NCBI GenBank assembly: GCA_016935955.1
Contig: JAFGPY010000209.1
Span: 1-6,159, forward strand
Origin: Planctomycetota bacterium
Lineage (GTDB): Bacteria > Planctomycetota > Phycisphaerae > FEN-1346 > JAACEH01
DNA length: 6,159 nt
Direction of reading: 5' to 3'
Each line of letters starts with the position of its first letter. Position 1 is the stretch's first letter. A program made the translations under genes and the position numbers. Shown one piece after another: positions 1 to 5,490 of the stretch. Below the pieces are notes generated by a model. It had not been told where the DNA came from. It searched no databases and was given only the letters and a program-made list of their open reading frames with translations.

Positions 1-1
1 C

Positions 2-2080
2 GGGCGGCCGCGGCAGATGGACTTTCCGGCCCTGCGTTTCGTGCGGCAAAGCCACTTGGCGTCGGCCGGTCGCACGCGGCTGAAACGCTGGCTGCTGCTG
101 GCCCTCAGGGCTGCCATGCTCGGGGCGTTCGTTCTCGTGCTGGCCCGCCCGGTCGACCAGAGCAACGTCGTGGCCGCCTACCAGCACGTGCCTGCGGCCG
201 CGGTCTTCTGTTTCGACACCTCGGCAAGCATGCAGTACCGCCACCTGGGCCGCTCGCGGCTCGAGATGGCCCAGCAACTGGCATCGCGGATCCTGGCCGG
301 CCTGCCGCCCGGCAGTCGTACGGCCGTGCTCAGCCTGACGACCGACCCGGCAGCAGTGGCTCTGAGCGACGACGCCGGACAGGCGGCCGATGACATTCGC
401 CGTCTCGCCCCCACCAGCCGTAGCGAGCCGGTGGCCGGGATGCTGCGTGCGGCCGAGCGGCTGCTGGAACGCGTCGGCGAAGACCGCCGCGAAATCTACC
501 TGTTCACGGACATGGCCGAAGGCGCCTGGCGCGGGCTCGACGACGGGGCCCTGGCCGGCTACGAGCGCGTGCCCGTCTACGTCCTGGACGTTGCCGCCGA
601 CGACAACCAGAACGTGGCCCTCGGCCCGCTGGATCTGTCGTCACGGCGCGTGAGCGTCAACGCCGCGCTGTCGATCACCGCAAGTGTATCGTGCGCCGAG
701 CGGCCGGCCGATCGAACCGTCGTCCTGGAAATCGACGGCCAGGTCCGCGAACGGCAGGCCGTGCAGCTCGAGCGGCCGCAATCGGTCCAGGCCGTGACGT
801 TCAGCTACCAGGCCGCTTCGAAGGGGCTTCTCCAGGGCAGCGTCTCGCTGCTGGAGGCCGATCCGCTTGTGCCCGACAACCAGCGGTTCTTCACCGTGGA
901 GGTGGCCGATCCTCCGGCTGTGGCCGTGGTCTATGGCGGCGCGAGAACGCCGCGACCCGGCGATGCGGCCTTTGCGGTGGACCAAGCCCTGGCCCCGGCG
1001 CCGCTACGGGTCGAGGGCCGCGCGAGCGTCGCCCCGGAACTGTTGCCGGTCGGCGAATTGGCTTCGGCGTCGCTCGGTGGCTACGAGGCGGTCTTCCTGG
1101 TCGATGCTCCGGGCGTGACGGCCGAAGGCTGGCGGGCACTGGACGATTTCGTCGTCCGGGGCGGGGGACTGGTTGTTGTGGCCGGTGCGGACATGGCTGC
1201 GGAACTGGTCGCAGGAGGCTCGACGTACAATGCCCCGGCTACCCGGCGGTTGCTGGGGTTGCGGTTCGCCAAGGTGCAACGGATGCCGCAGGGGGCGCAC
1301 GTCGAGCCGCCGGACTACGGCGACGAGGCATTGAGCGGTTTCGACGGCGGTTCGGGCGGCGATCTGACGGCTCCGGCCATCTATCGTCGTATCGGTCTGG
1401 AGCCCGAGCAGGGCAGCCGCACGATCCTGAAGGTCGACGGGCAGCCGCTGCTGGTTGCCGCCGGTTACGGACAGGGTAACGTGCTGGTGCTGGGCACGGG
1501 GCCGCAGTCCGACTGGTCGGCCCTGGGCAGTTTCCGGCACGCCAACGAGTTCGTGGTCCTGCTGAGCAGCCTGCTGGGCCAGGCGGCGCGGCAAACCGGC
1601 CGCGCGGGGCAATACGGCATCGGCAGCCCGATAACCTTCGCCTTCCCGCGGTCGATGGGAGGCATGGACTGTGTGCTCAGCGGGCCGGGTCTGGAGAGCG
1701 GCCTGACGCGGCGAATCGACCGGCAGACGGCCACGGCGTCGCTTCCGGCCCTGGAGCGGCCGGGCAACTACCTGCTGCGGGTCGACATGCCCACGGGGCC
1801 GCGGCAACTGGGCTTCAGCCTGAACGTCGACCGCGAGGAAAGTGCCCTGAAGGTGCGGTCTGCGGCCAGCGTGGAGAAGATTTTTCCCAAGGGCCTGCTG
1901 CATGTGTCCCGCGACCTCGATGGCCTGCAGTACGCCGAGACGCTGGTCCGCCGGGGCCGCGAGCGGACGGCCCAACTCGTTCCTATCCTTATGGCTATCA
2001 TGGTCTTGGAGCTTTTGATCGCCAATCGCTTCTATCGCGGCTCTGCGGCCCTGGGCGGCCCGCCGAAGCCCGCTTCCTGA
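2..2080 (+). CDS. BatA-like membrane protein with von Willebrand factor A domain (5' partial)
   Basis: The frame is open to the left edge, and the residues before the first ATG (position 17) fit the BatA-type N-terminal region, so the start and first membrane helix probably lie upstream. There is also no Shine-Dalgarno before that ATG. Counting from it, a membrane helix covers about residues 25-43 and ends in the typical ARP. A VWA domain follows at about 60-195, with the metal-site motif DTSAS at 67-71 and a second acidic site in FTDM at 163-166. Residues 300-500 look like the glutamine-amidotransferase-like fold common in these proteins (LDDFVVRGGGLVVVAG near 375-390). A beta-rich domain spans about 535-605. 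A C-terminal helix lies at about 652-669, followed by ANRFYRG. Related genes sit with MoxR ATPase and DUF58 genes and are linked to envelope stress, but those neighbours would be outside the window. The family call is firm; the exact role is unknown. Confidence 0.85.
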   Translation, partial: GRPRQMDFPALRFVRQSHLASAGRTRLKRWLLLALRAAMLGAFVLVLARPVDQSNVVAAYQHVPAAAVFCFDTSASMQYRHLGRSRLEMAQQLASRILAGLPPGSRTAVLSLTTDPAAVALSDDAGQAADDIRRLAPTSRSEPVAGMLRAAERLLERVGEDRREIYLFTDMAEGAWRGLDDGALAGYERVPVYVLDVAADDNQNVALGPLDLSSRRVSVNAALSITASVSCAERPADRTVVLEIDGQVRERQAVQLERPQSVQAVTFSYQAASKGLLQGSVSLLEADPLVPDNQRFFTVEVADPPAVAVVYGGARTPRPGDAAFAVDQALAPAPLRVEGRASVAPELLPVGELASASLGGYEAVFLVDAPGVTAEGWRALDDFVVRGGGLVVVAGADMAAELVAGGSTYNAPATRRLLGLRFAKVQRMPQGAHVEPPDYGDEALSGFDGGSGGDLTAPAIYRRIGLEPEQGSRTILKVDGQPLLVAAGYGQGNVLVLGTGPQSDWSALGSFRHANEFVVLLSSLLGQAARQTGRAGQYGIGSPITFAFPRSMGGMDCVLSGPGLESGLTRRIDRQTATASLPALERPGNYLLRVDMPTGPRQLGFSLNVDREESALKVRSAASVEKIFPKGLLHVSRDLDGLQYAETLVRRGRERTAQLVPILMAIMVLELLIANRFYRGSAALGGPPKPAS

Positions 2081-2125
2081 GCCGCCAGAGCGGTCCGACC
2101 CGTCGCAATTCCCGAAAAATGTCCA

Positions 2126-2155
2126 TTGACAGCGGTTTGAGCCCGGTAGTACCAT
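2126..2155 (+). promoter_or_regulatory. Sigma70-type promoter for the Hc1-like gene
   Basis: A perfect TTGACA at 2126-2131 is followed after 18 bases by TACCAT at 2150-2155, a 4 of 6 match to the -10 consensus. Transcription would begin near 2162 and give a leader of about 60 bases before the ATG at 2223. The leader has a weak dyad, CCGTA at 2167-2171 with TACGG at 2184-2188. The promoter lies 45 bases after the stop of the VWA gene, with no terminator seen between them, so some read-through is possible. Confidence 0.6.
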
Positions 2156-2210
2156 CAACCTGCATACCGTACGCGAAATCCGATACGGCGACCCTGTCTA
2201 CCCGTTGCAT

Positions 2211-2217
2211 GAGGAGG
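2211..2217 (+). promoter_or_regulatory. Ribosome binding site deciding the Hc1-like start
   Basis: GAGGAGG lies five bases before the ATG at 2223. This favours that ATG over an in-frame TTG at 2205, which has no such site and would put the GAGGAGG inside the coding region. Confidence 0.75.
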
Positions 2218-2222
2218 CGACT

Positions 2223-2393
2223 ATGGAAGCGTATGAGAAGCTGAAAATGCTGGTTGAGGACGTTCAGGGCGATCTGGCCAAGGCCGAGGGCGGCAACAAG
2301 GCGGCCGGGACGCGAGTCCGAAAGCAGATGCAGGAAATCAAGAAGGCCGCACAGGACGTCCGTCAGGCCATTCTCGAACTGCGGACCACCTGA
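2223..2393 (+). CDS. Histone H1-like (Hc1 family) small nucleoid protein without basic tail
   Basis: This 56-residue protein matches the N-terminal helical domain of the Hc1/bacterial histone H1 family. Residues 5-22 resemble the chlamydial Hc1 segment that ends in DLxKAE, and residues 24-34 read GNKAAGTRVRK, the family hallmark. The rest is a charged helix with heptad-like spacing (QMQEIKKAAQDVRQAILEL), which suits a small helical or coiled-coil dimer. Chlamydial Hc1 is about 125 residues and ends in a lysine-rich DNA-binding tail. Here translation stops directly after the helical domain, so the tail is missing rather than cut by the window. A role in nucleoid architecture is inferred from the family; DNA binding without the tail is unproven. 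The gene has its own promoter and terminator and appears monocistronic. The start is chosen from the GAGGAGG five bases upstream. Confidence 0.8.
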   Translation: MEAYEKLKMLVEDVQGDLAKAEGGNKAAGTRVRKQMQEIKKAAQDVRQAILELRTT

Positions 2394-2410
2394 GCGAACG
2401 CTGCCCCAAG

Positions 2411-2422
2411 AATGCCGGCATT
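2411..2422. other. 12-base perfect palindrome
   Basis: AATGCCGGCATT reads the same on both strands. It lies 18 bases after the Hc1-like stop and could be a protein-binding dyad or part of the structured 3' region. No recognised operator matches it. Confidence 0.3.
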
Positions 2423-2424
2423 GG

Positions 2425-2457
2425 CGGCTGCAAGCCCGTGTGGCGGGCCTGCAGTCG
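2425..2457 (+). other. Stable stem-loop in the 3' region of the Hc1-like gene
   Basis: Bases 2425-2438 can pair with 2444-2457 around a five-base loop (2439-2443). The only mismatch is A2433-C2449 and there is one G-T pair (2427-2455). No T-run follows, so it is not a terminator. It is the first clear hairpin of a series that ends in the terminator at 2516-2553. Confidence 0.45.
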
Positions 2458-2478
2458 GTGGTGCGCCTTATCGTTGCC

Positions 2479-2511
2479 ACGGGCCGGCTCCCGGGTGGGC
2501 AGAACCGTTGT
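2479..2511 (+). repeat. Copy A of a 33-base intergenic repeat
   Basis: This stretch aligns without gaps to 3588-3620, with 25 of 33 bases identical. The matches are in two blocks: ACGGGnCGGCTCCCG at the left (14 of 15 identical) and GAACCGTTGT at the right (10 of 10). The bases between them differ. In both copies CGGG/CCCG inside the left block forms a short hairpin. In this copy the element ends five bases before the terminator stem of the Hc1-like gene. Confidence 0.6.
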
Positions 2512-2515
2512 CTCC

Positions 2516-2553
2516 AACGGCCGGATGCGCCTCGCGTCCGGCCGTTTCCTTTC
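2516..2553 (+). terminator. Intrinsic terminator of the Hc1-like gene
   Basis: Bases 2516-2529 pair with 2533-2546 in a continuous 14-base-pair stem with one G-T pair (2526-2536) and a three-base loop. The T-rich tail TTTCCTTTC starts at 2545, inside the end of the stem. The base of the left arm (AACGG) can also pair with CCGTT at 2505-2509, which would compete weakly with the terminator. Confidence 0.8.
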
Positions 2554-2631
2554 TCCGCCATCCGGCTCCAACCGCCGACCGTCCCGGCTGTGGCCGGTGC
2601 CGGAATCGGCGGACGCACGGCCGTGCGATTC

Positions 2632-2641
2632 GTAGTACAAT
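2632..2641 (+). promoter_or_regulatory. Probable -10 region of the LTxxQ gene promoter
   Basis: TACAAT at 2636-2641 is a 5 of 6 match to the -10 consensus. It sits in GTAGTACAAT, which differs by one base from GTAGTACCAT at the Hc1-like promoter. No good -35 hexamer is visible 16-18 bases upstream. Transcription would begin near 2648, giving a leader of about 50 bases to the TTG at 2701. Confidence 0.45.
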
Positions 2642-2686
2642 AGCATGACGGGCGCATGTCCGACGCCATGCCCGTAGCCATGCGAC

Positions 2687-2693
2687 AGGAGGA
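2687..2693 (+). promoter_or_regulatory. Ribosome binding site selecting a TTG start
   Basis: AGGAGGA ends seven bases before the TTG at 2701. The in-frame ATG at 2656 has no comparable site and would lie within about ten bases of the predicted transcript start, so the TTG is preferred. Confidence 0.65.
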
Positions 2694-2700
2694 ACGTATC

Positions 2701-3498
2701 TTGACCGGCACTTCCAAGGTCCTCATTGGCGGCAGCCTTGTTCTCGTGGCGATTGCCGTGGCGGTCGTCATCATGGACAGCCGCGGTTTCTGGGACGCGA
2801 ACCCGCCGACGCCGGTCGCCCCGCCGGATGCCGGACAGGCCCGCGTCACGCCTTCGCCGATTGCCGACGAGCAGCCTGCCGCTGTGCCGGCCAAGCCTCA
2901 ACTGCGGCGGCCGGAGAAACGTGTGCTGCCGAGCGGCGTTGGCATCGTTCAGCCTGGTGCCGCCGAGAACGCGCCGCTGGCGGAACGCCCGGAAACGGTT
3001 GTGCCCGCGCGAGAGGGGAGCACCCCGCGGCTGCCGATTCAGCGGCACATCGAGGGGCTGGACCTGACGGCCGATCAGAAGGCCCGCATCGCGGAGTTCG
3101 AGGCCGGTTTTCAGCCCACAGCCGCCGAACGGCTGCGCGAGGGGGATGCCGTGGTGCTGACAGCCGGCACGGGGATCCGCGAGGCCTATGCCACCGGAAA
3201 CCGGGAGCAGATGGATCAGGCCCGGGCGACGATGATGCAGGCGGTGCGGACGAAAATGGAGACGCTCGATGCGCTGAGCAGGGAGTATCTCGAAGGGATC
3301 CGGTTCGCCTTGACGCCCCAGCAGGTGGCCTCCGCCGAAGAGTTCCTCAAGCGGCCCCAGACGCCGGGCGTCGAGATCGCCGTGCCGCTCGTCGGCTCGG
3401 GGCCCGCCGATCCCAAGGCGCCGGACCGACAGGTCCACGAAGTGATTCCGCTGCAGGGATCGCAACAGCAGAAGCCGGCCAACGGCACCCAGAAGTGA
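2701..3498 (+). CDS. Membrane-anchored periplasmic protein with two LTxxQ motifs (Spy/CpxP-like)
   Basis: From the TTG start the protein has 265 residues. One hydrophobic helix at about residues 6-25 should anchor it, placing the rest outside the cytoplasm. A proline- and alanine-rich linker (about 34-113) leads to a mostly helical domain. That domain opens with LTADQKARIAEFEAGF (LTxxQ at 122-126) and closes with ALTPQQVASAEEFL (LTxxQ at 204-208). Paired LTxxQ motifs are the mark of the Spy/CpxP family of small periplasmic helical proteins, known as chaperones or sensors of envelope stress. The tether and long linker differ from enterobacterial Spy, which is soluble, so function is inferred only loosely. 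The C-terminal 35 residues or so are polar and probably disordered. The gene appears monocistronic, between its own promoter and the terminator at 3516-3556. A longer form from ATG 2656 (280 residues) is possible but less likely. Confidence 0.65.
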   Translation: MTGTSKVLIGGSLVLVAIAVAVVIMDSRGFWDANPPTPVAPPDAGQARVTPSPIADEQPAAVPAKPQLRRPEKRVLPSGVGIVQPGAAENAPLAERPETVVPAREGSTPRLPIQRHIEGLDLTADQKARIAEFEAGFQPTAAERLREGDAVVLTAGTGIREAYATGNREQMDQARATMMQAVRTKMETLDALSREYLEGIRFALTPQQVASAEEFLKRPQTPGVEIAVPLVGSGPADPKAPDRQVHEVIPLQGSQQQKPANGTQK

Positions 3499-3515
3499 GT
3501 GCGACAGACCAACTG

Positions 3516-3556
3516 AAGGGCGGCAAGACGGAATTTCCCGTCATGCCGCCCTTTTG
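3516..3556 (+). terminator. Intrinsic terminator of the LTxxQ gene (hairpin copy 1)
   Basis: Bases 3516-3525 pair with 3544-3553. After an A-A mismatch (3526/3543), 3527-3531 pair with 3538-3542 around a six-base loop. TTTT at 3552-3555 follows. It begins 18 bases after the stop codon. A homologous hairpin lies at 5390-5441. Confidence 0.8.
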
Positions 3557-3587
3557 CATGGCTGGCGGCCCTCGACCGGCAATTACT

Positions 3588-3620
3588 ACGGGACGGCTCC
3601 CGCTACTGGGGAACCGTTGT
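3588..3620 (+). repeat. Copy B of the 33-base intergenic repeat
   Basis: This is the partner of 2479-2511, with 25 of 33 identical bases and the same spacing between its two conserved blocks. Here it lies 32 bases after a terminator rather than just before one. It begins the structured stretch described for 3588-3747. Confidence 0.6.
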
Positions 3621-3747
3621 AGGCACGGTTCTCCTTCTCTGAACTTGCCGGGCTCCTGGGGGCTTTGGCATGTCCGCGAGCAGCCCGCGGCGTTCCGCGT
3701 GAAGCAGTTCTGGGGGTCACGGGGCGACCTTCCGACGGGTTCAGGGG
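3588..3747. ncRNA. Candidate structured RNA or palindromic repeat element
   Basis: No convincing gene is seen here, but strong stems are packed together. GGGGAACCGT at 3608-3617 pairs fully (one G-T) with ACGGTTCTCC at 3625-3634 around a seven-base loop. The same arm can instead pair with ACGGCTCCC at 3593-3601. Bases 3636-3647 pair with 3736-3747, with several G-T pairs, and continue past one mismatch with 3649-3651 to 3732-3734, enclosing about 80 bases. Inside that lie CGCGG/CCGCG at 3686-3690 and 3695-3699 with loop CGTT, and a GGGTC/GACCT-type stem near 3714-3730. No promoter was found, no known RNA family was recognised, and GC-rich DNA forms hairpins easily. Strand and exact ends are unknown. 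Confidence 0.3.
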
Positions 3748-3787
3748 CCGACCGCAAGCAGACGCACGACACCAGTCGGTCCGGATA

Positions 3788-3831
3788 GGCACCACATATT
3801 TACAATAAGTGTGGACTCGTGTCTTGGTGCC
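3788..3831. other. Stem-loop with AT-rich interior
   Basis: GGCACCA at 3788-3794 pairs perfectly with TGGTGCC at 3825-3831. An inner alternative, CCACAT (3792-3797) with GTGTGG, uses part of the same arm. The interior is the most AT-rich spot nearby and contains TACAAT at 3801-3806, which resembles a -10 box but has no good -35. The bases from here to about 3990 show nothing recognisable. Confidence 0.3.
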
Positions 3832-3995
3832 CTGTGGGCCGCCTAGACCGTCAGGCCGTGTCATGGGGCCTCACGATTATCTTTCCCGGCGTCTCGGCGA
3901 AGACTTCCTGGCCGGGCCGTAACATCAGTGAAGTCATGCGATTACAGCTCTCTCGGCGATTGTCCTTGACGCCATCTCGTAACTGCCCGCCCGAC

Positions 3996-4024
3996 TTGGC
4001 CTCCGGTCGCCGGGGTGTCATACT
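3996..4024 (+). promoter_or_regulatory. Candidate promoter for the PEP-CTERM gene
   Basis: TTGGCC at 3996-4001 is followed after 17 bases by CATACT at 4019-4024, preceded by TG at 4016-4017 as in an extended -10. Each hexamer is a partial match. Transcription would begin near 4031 and give a leader of about 245 bases. TGTCAT occurs at 4016-4021 and again at 4029-4034, a possible operator pair. Confidence 0.35.
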
Positions 4025-4139
4025 TTATTGTCATTTGTAATGCACCACGATCGACATTTGAAGTGCCGGCCGACGTCTGGCCAACGTCCGGAGGGACGCA
4101 CATCGGGCCGGAGGTGATTGTGGGCGGGGGTTGTGGGCG

Positions 4140-4162
4140 CTGCGGCGGACGGGCCGCCGCGG
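4140..4162 (+). other. Strong GC stem-loop in the PEP-CTERM leader
   Basis: Bases 4140-4148 pair with 4154-4162 in nine consecutive pairs (one T-G) around a five-base loop. Another leader stem is GCACGGG near 4194-4200 with CCTGTGC near 4211-4217. Neither is followed by a T-run. No known riboswitch core was recognised in 4031-4276. Confidence 0.35.
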
Positions 4163-4276
4163 ATGGGTGCGTGAAGACTCCCTGATAAGCCGTGCACGGG
4201 GCAGCTTCTTCCTGTGCCGCTCTCAGGGGATCGATCGAACCGCCTTCGACACATCTGGCAACAAGGAGAAGGAGTA

Positions 4277-5269
4277 ATGAGTATGAGAAACCTGATCTGC
4301 ATCGTCGCACTGCTCACCTTGGGCGCGAACGCCTTCGGCGATGACCTCGTCATCAGCCCGCTTGCACCCTATGCGAACTCGCCGTATCCCTACCTAAACA
4401 GCACCGATGCGCAGACGTTCAATGACATGACCGTCACCATTCAGGACGGTGGCTCACTGTATGCCGGTAACTTGGCGGTTGCCAGTGCCTGGTCGGGCCA
4501 GCCCGTGAGCGAGGTTATCATCAACGGTGACGGCAGCTACCTGAAGGCTACCGGCACCTGCTACTTCGGCCAAGGCGGCACCGGGACCCTGACAGTCAAC
4601 GGTGGCACAGTCGACTTCGTAGGGATCGGGTACGTCGGCCGGCTTTACAACGACTTCGGCGCCGGATACCTCAATATCAACGGCGGCGTCTTCAACGCCA
4701 CCAGCACCGTGAACGTAGGCTATAGCGGTGCTTCCGGCGAAATCCGTCAGACCGGTGGAACCGCCAACTTCGGCGGTTACGTGTACCTGTTCGCCGGCAC
4801 GTCGTACACCATGTCCGGAGGGACGCTTCAGGCCGCCAGCCAGTATCTGGAACTCTCCGACGGTGCCTCATTCAACGTGGATGGTGCAAACGCCACAATC
4901 AACGCGTACAGCTATCGAATGAACAGCGGCGCCACAACCTCGTTCGACATCGATGCCACGGGCATCAGCACCATCAACGTGGCCGGCCAACTCCGCCTGT
5001 ATGCGGGCAGCCTGATCGACATCACGCTGGACGGCTTCACGCCCACGGACGGCCAGATCTTCACGCTGTTCAACGCGGCCGGCTACGTTATCTATCAGGA
5101 CCCGCAGTTGACGGCCGCCTCGCAGTACATCGAAGGCGTGCAGTCCGGTTTCACGCTGAATCGCGACGGCGGCGTGGTGACGGCGACCTACAACGCGGTT
5201 CCCGAGCCGGCCACAATGGCGCTGCTGGGCTTCGGTCTGGTGGGTCTTGTGCTTCGCAAACGGCGGTAA
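4277..5269 (+). CDS. Secreted beta-repeat protein with PEP-CTERM sorting signal
   Basis: The 330-residue protein starts at ATG 4277, supported by AAGGAGAAGGAG just upstream; an ATG at 4283 would also suit that site. A signal peptide occupies about residues 1-19, with likely cleavage after ANA. The body carries about six repeats centred on an NGG-like turn (NGDG 83, NGGT 108, NGGV 135, TGGT 159, SGGT 180, DGAN 202), 21-27 residues apart. This is the pattern of a beta-helix of the autotransporter-associated type. The C-terminus is a clear PEP-CTERM signal: VPEP at 308-311, a hydrophobic segment at about 313-326 and RKRR at 327-330. Such proteins are cut and sorted by an exosortase, usually to the cell surface or extracellular matrix; no exosortase gene is in the window. 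Few charged residues, many Gly, Asn, Ser and Thr, and visibly lower GC than its neighbours fit a surface protein. Binding partner and substrate are unknown. Confidence 0.88.
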   Translation: MSMRNLICIVALLTLGANAFGDDLVISPLAPYANSPYPYLNSTDAQTFNDMTVTIQDGGSLYAGNLAVASAWSGQPVSEVIINGDGSYLKATGTCYFGQGGTGTLTVNGGTVDFVGIGYVGRLYNDFGAGYLNINGGVFNATSTVNVGYSGASGEIRQTGGTANFGGYVYLFAGTSYTMSGGTLQAASQYLELSDGASFNVDGANATINAYSYRMNSGATTSFDIDATGISTINVAGQLRLYAGSLIDITLDGFTPTDGQIFTLFNAAGYVIYQDPQLTAASQYIEGVQSGFTLNRDGGVVTATYNAVPEPATMALLGFGLVGLVLRKRR

Positions 5270-5299
5270 TCCGGCCATTCACCGGCAAGCCGGGCCGGA
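5270..5299 (+). other. Stem-loop directly after the PEP-CTERM stop codon
   Basis: TCCGGC at 5270-5275 pairs with GCCGGA at 5294-5299. An inner CCGG/CCGG hairpin (5282-5285 with 5290-5293, loop CAAG) stacks on it, leaving a six-base bulge. No T-run follows, so it may protect the mRNA end or be incidental. Confidence 0.3.
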
Positions 5300-5389
5300 C
5301 GTTGTCAGGGCATGTGCACACCAACGGATTCTGTGGCAGCTTGCTGTTCTTGACGGCTCCGAGGCTTCGGTGCGCCAGGATGGAATAGT

Positions 5390-5441
5390 CCGAAGGGCGA
5401 CAGGACGGCACTTCCCGTCTTGCCGTCCTTCGGCGGTTTTT
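5390..5441 (+). terminator. Intrinsic terminator of the PEP-CTERM gene (hairpin copy 2)
   Basis: Bases 5390-5399 pair with 5424-5433, with one G-T pair. After an A-C mismatch (5400/5423), 5401-5408 pair with 5415-5422 around a six-base loop. After CGG comes TTTTT at 5437-5441. It lies about 120 bases after the stop codon. About 33 of 39 bases match the terminator at 3515-3553. Confidence 0.75.
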
Positions 5442-5490
5442 ACGGACTGACGGCGGCAGACACATGCTGCCTCGCTTCTGAGGCGGGAGA

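Noticed and set aside
691..1479. 262-residue plus-strand frame inside the VWA gene
   Set aside because: Shadow frame: Arg- and Gly-rich, no ribosome site, overlaps a recognised domain protein.
2082..2093. Small hairpin after the VWA stop codon
   Set aside because: Only four base pairs and no T-run, so it was not called a terminator.
1004..2158. 384-residue open frame on the minus strand
   Set aside because: It lies opposite the VWA gene, whose domains are clear. Its His-, Arg- and Gln-rich composition is typical of an antisense frame in GC-rich coding DNA.
2338..3465. 375-residue open frame on the minus strand (and another at 1998-2894)
   Set aside because: They run across the terminator and promoter between two recognised plus-strand genes and opposite the LTxxQ gene, with Arg/Gly/His-rich, low-complexity composition and no family motifs.
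3495..3788. Short plus-strand frame after the LTxxQ gene
   Set aside because: It runs straight through the terminator hairpin and the hairpin-rich element, and has no ribosome site or recognisable motif.
3801..3806. TACAAT as a promoter -10 box
   Set aside because: No acceptable -35 hexamer 16-18 bases upstream and no gene start nearby; it was left as part of the stem-loop description.
3586..3864. Short minus-strand frame in the long gap
   Set aside because: Composition is Arg/Pro/Ser-rich with no motif or start signal; better explained as non-coding DNA.
3557..4276. tRNA, CRISPR array or insertion-sequence remnant in the long gap
   Set aside because: No T-loop-like GTTCGAATC with an acceptor stem, no regularly spaced direct repeats, no terminal inverted repeats with target duplication and no transposase-like frame were seen.
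4214..4276. Longer PEP-CTERM protein starting at GTG 4214
   Set aside because: It would add 21 residues in front of a normal signal peptide and ignore the strong AAGGAGAAGGAG site before ATG 4277.
5467..5486. Possible terminator for the delta-prime gene
   Set aside because: Seven base pairs at most and no T-run on the minus strand.
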